This document shows, one piece after another, positions 8,612-18,609 of a DNA stretch of 64,000 nucleotides. The notes under the pieces were generated by a model. The model made no database searches. It was not told the origin of the DNA and saw only the letters and a list, made by a program, of their open reading frames with translations. Origin of the DNA: Amycolatopsis tucumanensis (GTDB lineage: Bacteria; Actinomycetota; Actinomycetes; Mycobacteriales; Pseudonocardiaceae); the NCBI RefSeq assembly GCF_021654135.1, contig NZ_JAKGSD010000005.1, forward strand, positions 167,560-231,559, read 5' to 3'. Position numbers and translations under genes: made by a program. Positions within the stretch are counted from its first letter, which is position 1. Every line of letters begins with the position of its first letter.

Positions 8612-9630
8612 CCGAGCGGGAGGTGCGGCTCGTCGACACGAGCCTGCGCGACGGCAGCCACGCCATGGCCCACCAGTTCACCGAGGAGAACGTGCGGGAC
8701 ACCGTGCGGGCGCTCGACGCGGCGGGGATCTCGCTGATCGAGGTGACCCACGGCGACGGGCTCGGCGGGTCGACCTTCAACTACGGCTTCTCGCTGGTGG
8801 ACGAGCGGAAGCTGATCGCCGCGGCCGTCGAGGAGGCCAAGCAGGCCAAGATCGCGGTGCTGCTGCTGCCCGGCCTCGGCACGGTCGCCGACCTGGAGGC
8901 CGCCGCCGACCTCGGCGCGGGCGCGGTGCGGATCGCCACGCACTGCACCGAAGCGGACGTCTCCATCCAGCACTTCACCGAGGCGCGCAGGCTCGGGCTG
9001 GAGACCGTCGGGTTCCTGATGCTGTCGCACATGGCCACGCCGGAAGCGCTGGCGAAGCAGGGCCGCATCATGGTCGACGCCGGCTGCCAGTGCGTGTACG
9101 TCGTGGACTCCGCCGGGGCGCTGATCCTGGAGGAGGCCGCCGACCGGGTGGCCGCGCTGGTCGCGGAGTTCGGCGACGCGGCGCAGGTGGGCTACCACGG
9201 CCACCAGAACCTCAGCTTCGGCGTCGCGAACTCGGTGCTCGCCCACCGGGCCGGCGCGAAGCAGATCGACGGTTCGCTCGTGGCGCTCGGCGCGGGCGCG
9301 GGCAACTCGCCGACCGAGGTGCTGGCCGCGGTGTTCGAGCGGCTCGGCGTCGAGACCGGTGTGGACAAGGACGTGCTGATGGACGCCGCGGAGAACGTGG
9401 TGAAGCCGTTCATCACGCGGCTGCCGGTGATGGACCGGTCGTCGATCGTGCAGGGCTTCGCCGGGGTGTACTCCAGCTTCCTGCTGCACGCCGAGCGCGC
9501 CGCGGAGCGCTACCAGGTGCCCGCGCACGAAATCCTCTACCGCGTGGGGGAGAAGCGCTACGTCGGCGGTCAGGAGGACATGATCATCGACATCGCGTTG
9601 CAACTGGTGGCGGAGCGCGAGTCCGCTTAG
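8608..9630 (+). CDS. 4-hydroxy-2-oxovalerate aldolase
   Basis: 340 residues of the DRE-TIM metallolyase family (MhpE/BphI/HsaF). It starts [19 protein letters not shown], with the metal/substrate motif LRDG, and has the [15 protein letters not shown] metal-ligand region (two histidines) near residue 195 and [18 protein letters not shown] after it. It splits 4-hydroxy-2-oxoacids to pyruvate and an aldehyde that the coupled dehydrogenase uses. Its stop overlaps by three bases (9628-9630) the stop of the convergent TetR gene. Confidence 0.93.
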   Translation: MTEREVRLVDTSLRDGSHAMAHQFTEENVRDTVRALDAAGISLIEVTHGDGLGGSTFNYGFSLVDERKLIAAAVEEAKQAKIAVLLLPGLGTVADLEAAADLGAGAVRIATHCTEADVSIQHFTEARRLGLETVGFLMLSHMATPEALAKQGRIMVDAGCQCVYVVDSAGALILEEAADRVAALVAEFGDAAQVGYHGHQNLSFGVANSVLAHRAGAKQIDGSLVALGAGAGNSPTEVLAAVFERLGVETGVDKDVLMDAAENVVKPFITRLPVMDRSSIVQGFAGVYSSFLLHAERAAERYQVPAHEILYRVGEKRYVGGQEDMIIDIALQLVAERESA

Positions 9631-10217
9631 GACGACCGCACGAGCAGGCGCACGCAGTGCTCGACCAGGCGTTCCCGGGGCATCTCGGGGGTGCCGGACA
9701 GGTAGGCGGTGAACAGGTGGGTCAGCGCGCCGACGAGGCCGATCGCGGTCAGCTGCTTCTCCAGCGCGTCCATGCGCGCGGGCAGCTGCTCGCGGATCAG
9801 CCCGGCGAAGGCCGGCAGCAGCGCCATTCCGCGTGCGGACAGGGCCGGGTCGGTGATCGGCGCCAGCAGCAGGACCCGGCCCTTGCGTGGATCGTCCAGC
9901 ATCAGCTCGACGAACGCGGTGACCGCGGCCTCGGCCCGCTGGGCCGGGGCGCGGCGGCTGTCCGGCACCGCGCCGGCGATGGCGCGGTGGGCCTCGGCGG
10001 CGACCTGCTCGTAGACCGCGACCACCAGTTCCTCGCGGTCGGTGAAGCTCTCGTAGAAGTACCGCTCGGTGAGCTTCGCGTGCCGGCACACCGCCCGCAC
10101 CGTCACCGCCGCGCTGCCCTCGGTGCCGAGCAGGTCGAGCCCGGCGTCGAGCAGCTGGGCGCGCCGGGCCGCCCGGCGGTCGCTCAGGGTGGTGCCCGCC
10201 CAGGTCTTCTCCGCCAT
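9627..10217 (-). CDS. TetR-family transcriptional regulator
   Basis: 196 residues. The helix-turn-helix region is [21 protein letters not shown] (about residues 38-58), followed by helical bundles typical of TetR ligand domains. It is divergent from the MpaB-type oxygenase gene and has a clear inverted repeat between the two starts, so it probably represses the oxygenase/oxidoreductase pair and itself. Confidence 0.9.
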   Translation of the reverse strand: MAEKTWAGTTLSDRRAARRAQLLDAGLDLLGTEGSAAVTVRAVCRHAKLTERYFYESFTDREELVVAVYEQVAAEAHRAIAGAVPDSRRAPAQRAEAAVTAFVELMLDDPRKGRVLLLAPITDPALSARGMALLPAFAGLIREQLPARMDALEKQLTAIGLVGALTHLFTAYLSGTPEMPRERLVEHCVRLLVRSS

Positions 10218-10225
10218 CCGCCCTC

Positions 10226-10253
10226 ACAATTGACTACGGGTGTTGTCAATTGT
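10226..10253. promoter_or_regulatory. inverted-repeat operator between TetR gene and oxygenase
   Basis: Perfect 9-base arms ACAATTGAC (10226-10234) and GTCAATTGT (10245-10253), spacer ten bases, in the 48-base divergent gap. Each arm also contains the small palindrome CAATTG. Confidence 0.75.
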
Positions 10254-10265
10254 AGCGTTCGGATC

Positions 10266-11189
10266 ATGGCACCGCAGCCCCTGGGCCCCGATTCCCTGAC
10301 GTGGAAGTACTTCGGCGACTGGCGGACCCTGCTCATGGCACTGTGGGCAGGATCCATGCAGAACATGCACCCGGAACTCGGCGCGGGGGTGGAGGAGCAC
10401 TCGCGGTTCTTCGCCGAGCGGTGGGAGCGGTTGTTCCGCTCGCTCTACCCGATCGGCGGCGTGGTCTACGACGGCCCGCGCGCGGCCGAGACCGCTCGCG
10501 CGGTGCGTGGGTACCACGAGACGATCCACGGCGTGGACTCCCGCGGCCGCCGCTACCACGCGCTGAACCCGGGCACGTTCTACTGGGCGCACTCGACGTT
10601 CTTCATGCTCACCGTCGTCGCCGCGGAGCGGATGATGGGCGGGCTGAGCGAGGCGGACAAGCGGCGGCTGTTCGACGAGCACGTCCAGTGGTACCGGCTC
10701 TACGGGCTGAGCATGCGGCCGGTGCCGGGCTCGTGGGAGGAGTTCCAGGCCTACTGGGACCACATGTGCACCGAGGTCCTGGAGGACAACAAGGCCACCA
10801 GGGACGTGCTGGACATCGCCGGCATCGCGAAGCCGCCGTTCGTGTCGTGGATGCCGGACCCGGTCTGGCGGTTGTTGCGCGTGGTGATCGCGAAGTCGTT
10901 CGTGTGGTGGACCGTCGGTTTGTACCACCCGGCGGTGCGCGAGCGGCTGGGTTACTCCTGGTCGCGCCGGAACGAGGTGCTGCACCGGCTGGCCGGCCGC
11001 GCGATCGGGCTCGCGTTCCGGTTCGTGCCGCACGACCGCCGCTACCACCCGCGCGCCAGGGCGGCGTGGCGGCGGGTGCGCGGCGAGGTCCCGGCGGACG
11101 CGCCGCTGGTGGAGACGCCGGCCCGCAACCTGCCGCCGCTGTCCGAACGGGACAGTCCCACCCATTACGTTCCCCGGGAGGTGTCGTGA
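10266..11189 (+). CDS. MpaB-family oxygenase (DUF2236)
   Basis: 307 residues matching the MpaB/rubber-oxygenase-like family: helical, with a conserved HxxxxG-type stretch (RGYHETIHGVDSRGRRY, about 80-96), HALNPGTFYWAHSTFF after it, and a later RAxxxARRAWxRV-type tail. Members are haem oxygenases or function in lipid and terpenoid oxidation; the substrate here is unknown. Its stop overlaps the GTG of the next gene (11186-11189), so the two are coupled. Probable control by the divergent TetR protein. Confidence 0.8.
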   Translation: MAPQPLGPDSLTWKYFGDWRTLLMALWAGSMQNMHPELGAGVEEHSRFFAERWERLFRSLYPIGGVVYDGPRAAETARAVRGYHETIHGVDSRGRRYHALNPGTFYWAHSTFFMLTVVAAERMMGGLSEADKRRLFDEHVQWYRLYGLSMRPVPGSWEEFQAYWDHMCTEVLEDNKATRDVLDIAGIAKPPFVSWMPDPVWRLLRVVIAKSFVWWTVGLYHPAVRERLGYSWSRRNEVLHRLAGRAIGLAFRFVPHDRRYHPRARAAWRRVRGEVPADAPLVETPARNLPPLSERDSPTHYVPREVS

Positions 11190-12211
11190 AGCTCGGCTAT
11201 CACATCGGTTACTGGTCCTCCGGTCCGCCGGAGGGCGCGCTCGACGCGATCCGCGCCGCGGAGGAGCTGGGCTTCGATTCGGTGTGGACGGCCGAGGGGT
11301 ACGGCTCGGACGCGCTGACCCCGCTGGCCTGGTGGGGCGCGGCGACCTCGCGGGTCAAGCTCGGCACCAACATCGTCCAGATGTCGGCCCGCACCCCGAC
11401 CGCCACCGCCATGGCCGCGATGACCCTGGACCACCTCTCCGGCGGCCGGTTCATCCTCGGCCTCGGCGCGTCCGGGCCGCAGGTGGTGGAGGGCTGGTAC
11501 GGGCAGCCCTACCCGCGGCCGCTGGCCCGGACGCGGGAGTACGTGGAGATCGTGCGGCGGGTGGTGGCCCGGCGGGAACCGGTGACCTTCGACGGCGAGC
11601 AGTACCAGCTGCCGCTGAAGGACGGGACGGGGCTGGGCAAGCCGCTGAAGTCCACAGTGCACCCGCTGCGCCCGGAAATCCCCATCTACCTGGCGGCGGA
11701 GGGGCCGAAGAACGTCGCGCTGGCGGCCGAGATCTGCGACGGCTGGCTGCCGCTGTTCTTCTCCCCGAAGAGTGACGCGTTCTACCGGGAGGCGCTCGCG
11801 GAGGGTTTCGCGCGCCCGGGGGCCCGGCACACGCAGGCCGACTTCGAGGTGGCCGCCTCGGTACCGGTCATCGTGCACGACGACGTGGAGACCGCGGCCG
11901 GGTTCATCAAGCCGTCGCTGGCCCTCTACATCGGCGGCATGGGGGCCAAGCAGGTCAACTTCCACAAGGACGTGTTCGCCCGGCTCGGCTACGCCGACGT
12001 CGCGGAGAAGGTGCAGGAGCTCTACCTCGCAGGGCGCAAGGCCGAAGCCACCGCGGCGATCCCCACGTCGCTGGTCGAGGACACCTCGCTGATCGGGCCG
12101 CCGGAGAAGATCCGGGCGGAGCTGGCCGCCTGGGAGGAGACCGTGGTGACGACGTTGCTGCTGCGGGGCGACGCGGGGACCCTGCGGCGGATCGCTGAAG
12201 TGATCGGCTGA
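11186..12211 (+). CDS. LLM-class F420-dependent oxidoreductase
   Basis: 341 residues of the luciferase-like monooxygenase fold. It begins VKLGYHIGYW, then AEELGFDSVWTAEGYGSDALTPL and LDHLSGGRFILGLGASGPQV, the family signature found in F420-using enzymes of mycobacteria and amycolatopsids (GLGASGPQVVEGWYG). Near the C-terminus LVEDTSLIGPPEKIRAEL matches the family's end segment. It likely oxidises or reduces a hydrophobic substrate with F420, working beside the MpaB-type oxygenase in the same two-gene operon. Confidence 0.88.
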   Translation: MKLGYHIGYWSSGPPEGALDAIRAAEELGFDSVWTAEGYGSDALTPLAWWGAATSRVKLGTNIVQMSARTPTATAMAAMTLDHLSGGRFILGLGASGPQVVEGWYGQPYPRPLARTREYVEIVRRVVARREPVTFDGEQYQLPLKDGTGLGKPLKSTVHPLRPEIPIYLAAEGPKNVALAAEICDGWLPLFFSPKSDAFYREALAEGFARPGARHTQADFEVAASVPVIVHDDVETAAGFIKPSLALYIGGMGAKQVNFHKDVFARLGYADVAEKVQELYLAGRKAEATAAIPTSLVEDTSLIGPPEKIRAELAAWEETVVTTLLLRGDAGTLRRIAEVIG

Positions 12212-12342
12212 GCCCCCGCGATCGCACGATGTCGAAGATGTGCGACGGCTGAACCGCCCGATCGAAGGGTTGGCAGCGCTGGGCGGACTCCTCTAGGCTC
12301 CGTCAAACCTGAAAGGGCTTCACGTCTGGAGGGAGGCCGCCG

Positions 12343-14355
12343 ATGCCGGTGAGCCGCAGGACCGTCCTGGCCGGAGCGGCCGCGGCGCCGCTGGCCGCGG
12401 GAGTGCTCGCCACCCCGCAGGCGGCCGCGCAGCGGGGCTATCTCGTGGGCGTCGGCATCTCCGACGTCACCGGGCCCGCGGCCGAGTGCGGCATGATGGG
12501 CTACTCCATGCCGCAGCAGCAGACCGCCGGCATCCACCAGCGCACCCGCGCCCGCGCCTACATCGTCGCCGAACCCGGTGGCCGCCGGATCGTGTTCGTC
12601 AACGCCGACGTCGGCGCGTTGTTCCAGTCCGTGCACCAAGGGGTGCTGGCCCGCCTCGCCGAGCGGTACGGCGACCTCTACACCGAGCAGAACGTGCTGC
12701 TCAACGCCACCCACACGCACGCGGGCTGCGGCGGGTCGTCCTGGTACGCCGCCTACAACCTGTCCATCCTGGGCTTCCAGCGGCAGACCTACGACGCCCA
12801 GGTCGACGGCATCACCGAGGCCATCCAGCAGGCGCACGGCAACCTCGCGCCGGGCACGATCAGCCTCGGCCGGACCGAGCTCACCGACGCCAGCGTCAAC
12901 CGCTCCCGCACCGCCTTCGAGCTCAACCCGCGGGCCGACAAGGACCACTTCCCGCTCGCCATCGACCCGGCCGTCACCGTGCTGCGGTTCCGCCAGGGCG
13001 GCCGCGACGTCGGCGCCATCGCCTGGTTCGCCACGCACGGCACCTCGATGACCAACGCGAACAAGCTGATCAGCGGCGACAACAAGGGCTACGCCGCCTA
13101 CGCCTGGGAACACGGTCGCGGCACCCGCTACCTCGACGGCGCACCGGAGTTCGTCGCCTGCTTCCCGCAGACCAACTCCGGCGACATGTCCCCGAACCTC
13201 AACCTCAAGCCCGGCTCCGGCCCGACCGAGGACGAGTTCGAGAACACCCGCATCATCGGCGAACGCCAGTTCACCGCCGCGAAAGCCGCCTTCGACAACG
13301 CCACTACAGCCGTCACCGGGCCGCTCGACTTCCGCTTCTGCTACGTGGACATGTCCCGCGTGACCGTGGACGGCCGCTACACGCCGGACGGGCGGCAGCG
13401 CACCACGGCCACCGCGGCGATCGGCGTGTCGATGCTCGCCGGCAGCACCGAGGACGGCCCCGGGCTCCCGCTGCCCGAGGGTGTCCGCAACCCCTTCATC
13501 GACGCGCTCGGCGGCATGGACGCGCCGATCCCGCAGGCACTGGCCGACGCACACGCGCCGAAGGTGATCGCGGTGCCGTTCGGCGCGATGAAGCCCCACC
13601 CGTGGGCCCCGGAGGTGCTGCCGCTGCAGATCCTGCGGCTCGGGCAGCTCCACCTCGTCGCCGGGCCGGCCGAGTACACGATCGTCGCCGGGCTGCGCAT
13701 CCGCCGCACCGTCGCCACCGAGCTGGGCGTGCCGCTGGAGAACGTGATCATGCAGGGCTACGCCAACGCCTACAGTCAGTACGTCACGACCCCCGAGGAG
13801 TACGACTCGCAGCAGTACGAGGGCGCGTCCACGCTCTTCGGCCGCTACACGCTGCCCGCATACCAGCAGGAGTTCGCCCGGCTCGCGGCCGCGATGCGGG
13901 ACGGGGCGAGCGTCCCGCCCGGGCCGCAGCCTCGCGACCTGTCCGGTGACCAGCTCAACTTCCAGCCCGGCGTGGTGGTGGACTCGCCGCCGCTGCTGAA
14001 GCGGTTCGGCGACGTGCTCACTGAGGCGCGCGGCAGCTACCGGCGCGGCGAGCAGGTGCTGGTCGAGTTCGTCACCGGCCACCCGAAGAACGACCTGCAC
14101 CGGAACGGGACGTTCCTGGAGGTCCAGCGCCTGGACGGGGGCACCTGGGTCCGCCACGCCGACGACGGCGACTGGGCCACCAAGTACCGGTGGCGGCGCA
14201 CCTTCCTGGCCGAGTCCACGGCGACGATCACCTGGGACATCCCGCCGGACACCCCGGTCGGCAAGTACCGGGTGGTCCACTCCGGCGACGCGAAATCCCT
14301 GGACGGCACGATCACGCCCTTCACCGGCGCCTCCCGCGCGTTCGTCGTCTCATGA
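12343..14355 (+). CDS. neutral/alkaline ceramidase, secreted
   Basis: 670 residues. It opens with a twin-arginine-style signal (SRRTVLAGAAAAPLAAGV, ending near AAAQ at residue 30). The mature part is a neutral ceramidase: an early VGVGISDVTGPA, metal ligands in LLNATHTHAGCGG and WFATHGTSM, and nucleophile motif NSGDMSPN with Ser283, matching the catalytic GDxSPN of Pseudomonas ceramidase. The C-terminal immunoglobulin-like region closes the protein. It hydrolyses ceramide to sphingoid base and fatty acid outside the cell. The two following genes could import and degrade the base. Confidence 0.93.
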   Translation: MPVSRRTVLAGAAAAPLAAGVLATPQAAAQRGYLVGVGISDVTGPAAECGMMGYSMPQQQTAGIHQRTRARAYIVAEPGGRRIVFVNADVGALFQSVHQGVLARLAERYGDLYTEQNVLLNATHTHAGCGGSSWYAAYNLSILGFQRQTYDAQVDGITEAIQQAHGNLAPGTISLGRTELTDASVNRSRTAFELNPRADKDHFPLAIDPAVTVLRFRQGGRDVGAIAWFATHGTSMTNANKLISGDNKGYAAYAWEHGRGTRYLDGAPEFVACFPQTNSGDMSPNLNLKPGSGPTEDEFENTRIIGERQFTAAKAAFDNATTAVTGPLDFRFCYVDMSRVTVDGRYTPDGRQRTTATAAIGVSMLAGSTEDGPGLPLPEGVRNPFIDALGGMDAPIPQALADAHAPKVIAVPFGAMKPHPWAPEVLPLQILRLGQLHLVAGPAEYTIVAGLRIRRTVATELGVPLENVIMQGYANAYSQYVTTPEEYDSQQYEGASTLFGRYTLPAYQQEFARLAAAMRDGASVPPGPQPRDLSGDQLNFQPGVVVDSPPLLKRFGDVLTEARGSYRRGEQVLVEFVTGHPKNDLHRNGTFLEVQRLDGGTWVRHADDGDWATKYRWRRTFLAESTATITWDIPPDTPVGKYRVVHSGDAKSLDGTITPFTGASRAFVVS

Positions 14356-14434
14356 CGAATTCGCGCCCCGGGCGCTCCCCGGGCCGTGATCGATGACACG
14401 ATGCGGGCGATCACCGGGTGCAGATCGGAGGACC

Positions 14435-15736
14435 ATGGTCGCCCTACCGGCCAAGACCAGGCTCGGCTACTCCGCCGGGTCGTTCGTCACCGGCGCGTTC
14501 GGCACGGTGCCCGGCCTGCTGCTGTTGCCCTACCTCACCGACACGATGGCGGTGCCGGGCGCGGTCGCCGGGGCCATCGTGCTCGTGCCCAAGGCGTGGG
14601 ACGTGCTGTTCAACCCGGTCGCCGGGCGGCTGTCCGACGCGAGCCTGAACCGCCGGGGGAGCAGGCGCCCGTTCCTGCTGTTCGGCGGGCTCGGCGTCGC
14701 GGTGCTGTTCGCCGCGATCTTCGCCCACCCCGGGTTCGGCAGCACCCCGCTGGACGCCGGGTACGTGGTGCTCGCGTTCTTCCTCTGCGCCACCGCGTTC
14801 GCCTTCTTCCAGGTGCCCTACAACGCGCTGCCCGCCGAGTTGACGGACAACTACCACGAGCGCACCCGCCTGACCAGCTGGCGCATCGGCCTGCTCGCGA
14901 TCGCGATCCTGGTCTCCGGCGGCGGCGCCCCCGAGATCACCAACCAGGTCGGCGGCGTCAGCGGCTACCGCGTCATGGGGATCGTGATGGGCGCGATCAT
15001 GGTGCTCGGCACCATCGCGGTGTTCCTCGGCACCCGGGGCGCGCCGGTGGGCAACCTGCGCCCGCCGACGCCCGGCTGGCGCGAGCTGCTCGCCACGATG
15101 CGCCAGTGGCGCGCCTTCCGGTGGCTGCTGGGCGTCTACTTCGTCCAGTCGCTCGGCCTGGCCACGCTGCTGGCCGGGGTCAACTACGCGTCCCGGTACG
15201 TGTTCGGCGACGCGGACCTGCAGACGTACCTGTTCGTCGGGTTCGTGCTGCCCGCGCTGGTCACCATGCCGCTGTGGCCGCGCATCGGCGCGCGCTGGGG
15301 CAAGCTGACGGGCTTCCGGTTCGCGTGCATCGCCTTCGGCGTCGCGTGCGCGGGCCTGTGCGCGGCGCTGGTGCTGCCGGTCGGCGTGTCGTTCGTGTTC
15401 GTCGCGCTCGCCGGGGTCGGCTACGCCGGGATCCAGGTGTTCCCGCTGGCGATCCTGCCCGACTTGATCAGCGCCGAGGAGGAGCGCACCGGCGCCACCA
15501 GGGCCGGCATCACCGCCGGGGTGTGGACCGCGTCGGAGACGCTCGGCCTGGCGCTGGGTCCGGGCCTGTTCGGGCTGGTGCTGACCGCGGGCGGGTACGT
15601 GTCCAGTGTGGACGCCTCCGCGGCGCAGCCGGGCAGCGCGGTCACCGCGATCCTGCTCGGGTTCGCGTTGCTGCCCGGGATCCTCGTGCTGGCGGGCCTG
15701 CCGCTGCTGCGCCGCTCGATCCTGGAGCCGCGATGA
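14435..15736 (+). CDS. MFS transporter, GPH (glycoside-pentoside-hexuronide) type
   Basis: 433 residues with about twelve hydrophobic segments. The loop after the second segment, PVAGRLSDASLNRRGSRRPF, is the GPH-family version of the MFS D-R-G/R motif, and FFQVPYNALPAELTDNYHER is also typical. ATG 14435 is preceded by CGGAGGACC; an earlier frame start at 14393 has no ribosome site. It lies between ceramidase and a sphingosine-phosphate-lyase-like enzyme and overlaps the latter (ATGA), so import of a ceramide-derived product is a reasonable inference. Confidence 0.88.
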   Translation: MVALPAKTRLGYSAGSFVTGAFGTVPGLLLLPYLTDTMAVPGAVAGAIVLVPKAWDVLFNPVAGRLSDASLNRRGSRRPFLLFGGLGVAVLFAAIFAHPGFGSTPLDAGYVVLAFFLCATAFAFFQVPYNALPAELTDNYHERTRLTSWRIGLLAIAILVSGGGAPEITNQVGGVSGYRVMGIVMGAIMVLGTIAVFLGTRGAPVGNLRPPTPGWRELLATMRQWRAFRWLLGVYFVQSLGLATLLAGVNYASRYVFGDADLQTYLFVGFVLPALVTMPLWPRIGARWGKLTGFRFACIAFGVACAGLCAALVLPVGVSFVFVALAGVGYAGIQVFPLAILPDLISAEEERTGATRAGITAGVWTASETLGLALGPGLFGLVLTAGGYVSSVDASAAQPGSAVTAILLGFALLPGILVLAGLPLLRRSILEPR

Positions 15737-17154
15737 GGCCCGCCCGTGAGGTGCTCGCCCAGCTGCGGGAGCTGCGGGACGGCGACCTGCCCACCCACGG
15801 CGGCCGCACCCTGGCCTACGTCTACGACAGCGGACTGACCGGTGTGGACGAACTGGCCGCGCAGGCGCACGCACTCGCCTCCTCCGCCAACGGCCTCGAC
15901 CCGACCGCGTTCCCGAGCCTGCGCCGCCTGGAGAACGACCTCGTCGCCGCCACCGCACGCCTGGTGGGCGGCACGCCGTCCACGGTCGGGGCGGTGACCT
16001 CCGGCGGCACCGAGTCGTGCCTGCTCGCGGTGCTCGCCGCGCGCGAGGGCCGCCCCGGCGTCGCCGAGCCGAGCGTGGTGCTGCCCTCGACCGCGCACGC
16101 CGCCTTCCACAAGGCCGCCCACCTGTTCCGGGTGCGGCCGGTCGTCGTGCCGGTCGACCCGGTCACCTTCCGCGCCGATCCGGACGCCATGGCCGCGGCG
16201 ATCGACGACACGACGGTGCTCGTGGTCGCCAGCGCCCCGTCCTACGCGCACGGCGTGATCGACCCGGTCGCGCCGATCGCCGCCGCGGCCGCCGCGCGCG
16301 GGGTGCGGATGCACGTGGACGCCTGCATCGGCGGCTGGGTCCTGCCGTACTTCCGCCGTCTCGGCAGGCCGGTGCCCGAGTTCGGGTTCGGCGTCGAGGG
16401 CGTGACCAGCGTCTCGGTCGACCTGCACAAATACGCGTACTGCCCCAAGGGCGTGTCGGTGCTGCTGCACGCCGACGCTGAGCTGCGGCGCGGGCACTAC
16501 TTCGCCAGCGCCGACTGGCCCGGATACACGATGCTCAACAGCACCATCCAGTCCACCCGCTCCGGTGGCCCGCTCGCCGCCGCGTGGGCCGTGGTGCAGC
16601 ACCTCGGCGACGACGGCTACTCCGAACTCGCCCGGCAGACCCTGGCCGCGGTGACGGCCATCGCCGAGGGCATCCGGAGCATCGACGGGCTGCGGCTGCT
16701 CGCCGAACCGGACTCGACCCTGATCGCGCTCACCGCCGACGACGACGGCTTCGACCTGTTCACGGTCGCCGACGAGATGCGGGTCCGCGGCTGGTACGTG
16801 CAGCCGCAGTTCGCGCACGGGTCCTCGCCGGTGAACCTGCACCTCACGGTCACGGCCGCGAACCGGGGCGGCGAGGCCGGATTCCTCGCCGACCTCGCCG
16901 CCTCGGTCGCCGCCGCCCGGGAGGCCGGGCCGGTGACGGTGGACGAGAACGTGGCCGCGTTCGTCGCCGCGCTGGACCCGGACACGCTGACCGGCGAGCA
17001 GTTCGAGGGCCTGCTCACCGCCGCGGGCATGGGCGGCGGCGCGGGGTTGCCGGACCGGATGGCCGGGATCAACGCCCTGCTCGGCGCCGCTGCCCCGGCC
17101 CTGCGGGAACGGCTGCTGCGCGAGTTCCTCGGGATGCTGTACCGGCCGGGCTAG
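15733..17154 (+). CDS. PLP-dependent sphingosine-1-phosphate-lyase-like enzyme
   Basis: 473 residues of the group II PLP decarboxylase fold. [18 protein letters not shown] binds the phosphate side, [13 protein letters not shown] and [14 protein letters not shown] contain the PLP-contacting Asp, and [19 protein letters not shown] carries the Schiff-base lysine, Lys233. This DLHKYxYxPKG block and overall order are those of sphingosine-1-phosphate lyases and bacterial relatives. No transmembrane anchor is present. With ceramidase upstream, cleavage of a sphingoid base phosphate to a fatty aldehyde and ethanolamine phosphate is likely; a kinase is not seen here. The stop overlaps the convergent CobW gene. 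Confidence 0.85.
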   Translation: MRPAREVLAQLRELRDGDLPTHGGRTLAYVYDSGLTGVDELAAQAHALASSANGLDPTAFPSLRRLENDLVAATARLVGGTPSTVGAVTSGGTESCLLAVLAAREGRPGVAEPSVVLPSTAHAAFHKAAHLFRVRPVVVPVDPVTFRADPDAMAAAIDDTTVLVVASAPSYAHGVIDPVAPIAAAAAARGVRMHVDACIGGWVLPYFRRLGRPVPEFGFGVEGVTSVSVDLHKYAYCPKGVSVLLHADAELRRGHYFASADWPGYTMLNSTIQSTRSGGPLAAAWAVVQHLGDDGYSELARQTLAAVTAIAEGIRSIDGLRLLAEPDSTLIALTADDDGFDLFTVADEMRVRGWYVQPQFAHGSSPVNLHLTVTAANRGGEAGFLADLAASVAAAREAGPVTVDENVAAFVAALDPDTLTGEQFEGLLTAAGMGGGAGLPDRMAGINALLGAAAPALRERLLREFLGMLYRPG

Positions 17155-18206
17155 TGCGCCGCGTGGTCGTGCAGCTCCCACGCGGGGAACGGGTCCGGGC
17201 CGGCCTCCTCGCCGAGGCAGCTCTCCAGCGCGGCCGTCAGCGCCGCGTGGTCCAGGCCCGTCCCGATGAACACCAGCTCCTGCCGCGCCGGCCCGCTGCC
17301 CTGCGGTTCGAACCGCGCCACCGACCCGGCCTGCGACCACAGACCCACCACCCCGGGACGGGACGCGAGCGCGAAGAACCCCTTGGAGCGCAGCACCTTC
17401 CCGAACCGGCCGGAGTCCAGGTCCCGCGTCACGAACGACCACAGCCGCTCCGGCGCGAACGGCCGCGCGGCCCGGAACACGACGCTGGAGATGCCGTACT
17501 CCTCGGTCTCCGGCACGTGGTCGCCGTTCAGCTCCGCCACCCAGCCGGGCGCCTGCTGAGCCCGCTCCAGGTCGTAGCGGCCGGTCCCGAGCACCTCCCG
17601 CACCGGCACCTTCCCGAAGCCGGCGCGGATCACCTCCGCCGCCGGGTTGAGCCGCCGCAGCAGCGCCTCCAGCCGGACCAGGTCGTCCTCGCCGACGAGG
17701 TCGGTCTTGTTCAGCAGCAGCACGTCGGCGAACTCGACCTGGTCGATCAGCAGGTCGCTGACGGTCCGCTCGTCGCCCTCGTACTGGTCCAGCGACCGCT
17801 CGGCCAGGCCGTCCCCGGTGTCCAGCTCGCGGGCGAAGTTCACCGCGTCCACCACCGTCACCATGGTGTCCAGCCGCGCCCGCGGCAGGAACGTGAACGT
17901 CGCCGCGACCGGCATCGGCTCGGAGATCCCGCTCGACTCGATCAGCACGTGGTCGAACCGGCCCTCGTCGCAGAGCCGGCCCACCTCCTCCAGCAGGTCG
18001 TCCCGCAGGGTGCAGCAGATGCACCCGTTGGTCATCTCGACCAGGCGCTCTCGCGTGCGGACGAGCGCGGCGTCGATGTTGACCTCGCTCATGTCGTTGA
18101 CGATCACCGCCACCCGCGTGCCTTCGGTGTTGCCCAGCACGTGGTTGAGCAGCGTCGTCTTGCCCGCGCCGAGGAACCCGGACAGGACGGTGACCGGGAG
18201 CGTCAC
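17151..18206 (-). CDS. CobW/COG0523-family GTP-binding metallochaperone
   Basis: 351 residues from GTG 18206, overlapping the stop of rpmF. It has a complete G-domain: Walker [16 protein letters not shown], the CxCC metal motif in [14 protein letters not shown], and the guanine motif LLNKTDLV. The C-terminal CobW_C domain contains [13 protein letters not shown]. Members deliver zinc or other metals to target proteins. Placement in an operon of cysteine-free ribosomal proteins makes it a zinc-scarcity chaperone, presumably under Zur. Confidence 0.93.
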   Translation of the reverse strand: MTLPVTVLSGFLGAGKTTLLNHVLGNTEGTRVAVIVNDMSEVNIDAALVRTRERLVEMTNGCICCTLRDDLLEEVGRLCDEGRFDHVLIESSGISEPMPVAATFTFLPRARLDTMVTVVDAVNFARELDTGDGLAERSLDQYEGDERTVSDLLIDQVEFADVLLLNKTDLVGEDDLVRLEALLRRLNPAAEVIRAGFGKVPVREVLGTGRYDLERAQQAPGWVAELNGDHVPETEEYGISSVVFRAARPFAPERLWSFVTRDLDSGRFGKVLRSKGFFALASRPGVVGLWSQAGSVARFEPQGSGPARQELVFIGTGLDHAALTAALESCLGEEAGPDPFPAWELHDHAAH

Positions 18207-18361
18207 CGCGCCAGCCGGTGGAAGTGCCCGAGCAGCTTGCGCGGCACGAGCTGCTCCTTGCCGTCGATCACCACCGGCACCAGGTCCGGCTTCACGGCCT
18301 TCCACTGGGCGCGGCGGTGGCGGGTGTTGCTGCGGGACATCTTGCGCTTGGGAACGGCCAT
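18203..18361 (-). CDS. rpmF: 50S ribosomal protein L32, cysteine-free form
   Basis: 52 residues ([20 protein letters not shown] at the start). The four cysteines of the zinc-binding L32 are absent. It overlaps by one base the stop of the L31 gene (TGATG) and by four bases the start of the CobW gene, so all three are coupled. It likely replaces the zinc form when zinc is scarce. Confidence 0.93.
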   Translation of the reverse strand: MAVPKRKMSRSNTRHRRAQWKAVKPDLVPVVIDGKEQLVPRKLLGHFHRLAR

Positions 18362-18609
18362 CACTTCCGCCTTCCGTAACGGCGGTGGAACTTCTCCACC
18401 TGGCCCGCGGTGTCCATGATCCGGCGCGCGCCCGTCCAGAACGGATGCGACCACGCGCTGACGTCGACGAGCACGAGCGGGTAGGTGTTGCCGTCGCTCC
18501 ACTCGATCGTCTTGTCCGAGGTGATCGTCGAGCGCGTCAGGAACGCGTCCCCGGTCGCGGTGTCCTGGAACACCACCGGGTGGTAGTCGGGGTGGATGCC
18601 GGGTTTCAC
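18361..18609 (-). CDS. rpmE2: 50S ribosomal protein L31 type B, cysteine-free
   Basis: 82 residues from GTG 18609 ([20 protein letters not shown]). It has the type B insert and the HPFWTGxRR-type segment, and no CxxC, so it is the zinc-independent paralogue. The start overlaps the stop of the upstream MRF-like gene by four bases. Confidence 0.93.
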   Translation of the reverse strand: MKPGIHPDYHPVVFQDTATGDAFLTRSTITSDKTIEWSDGNTYPLVLVDVSAWSHPFWTGARRIMDTAGQVEKFHRRYGRRK

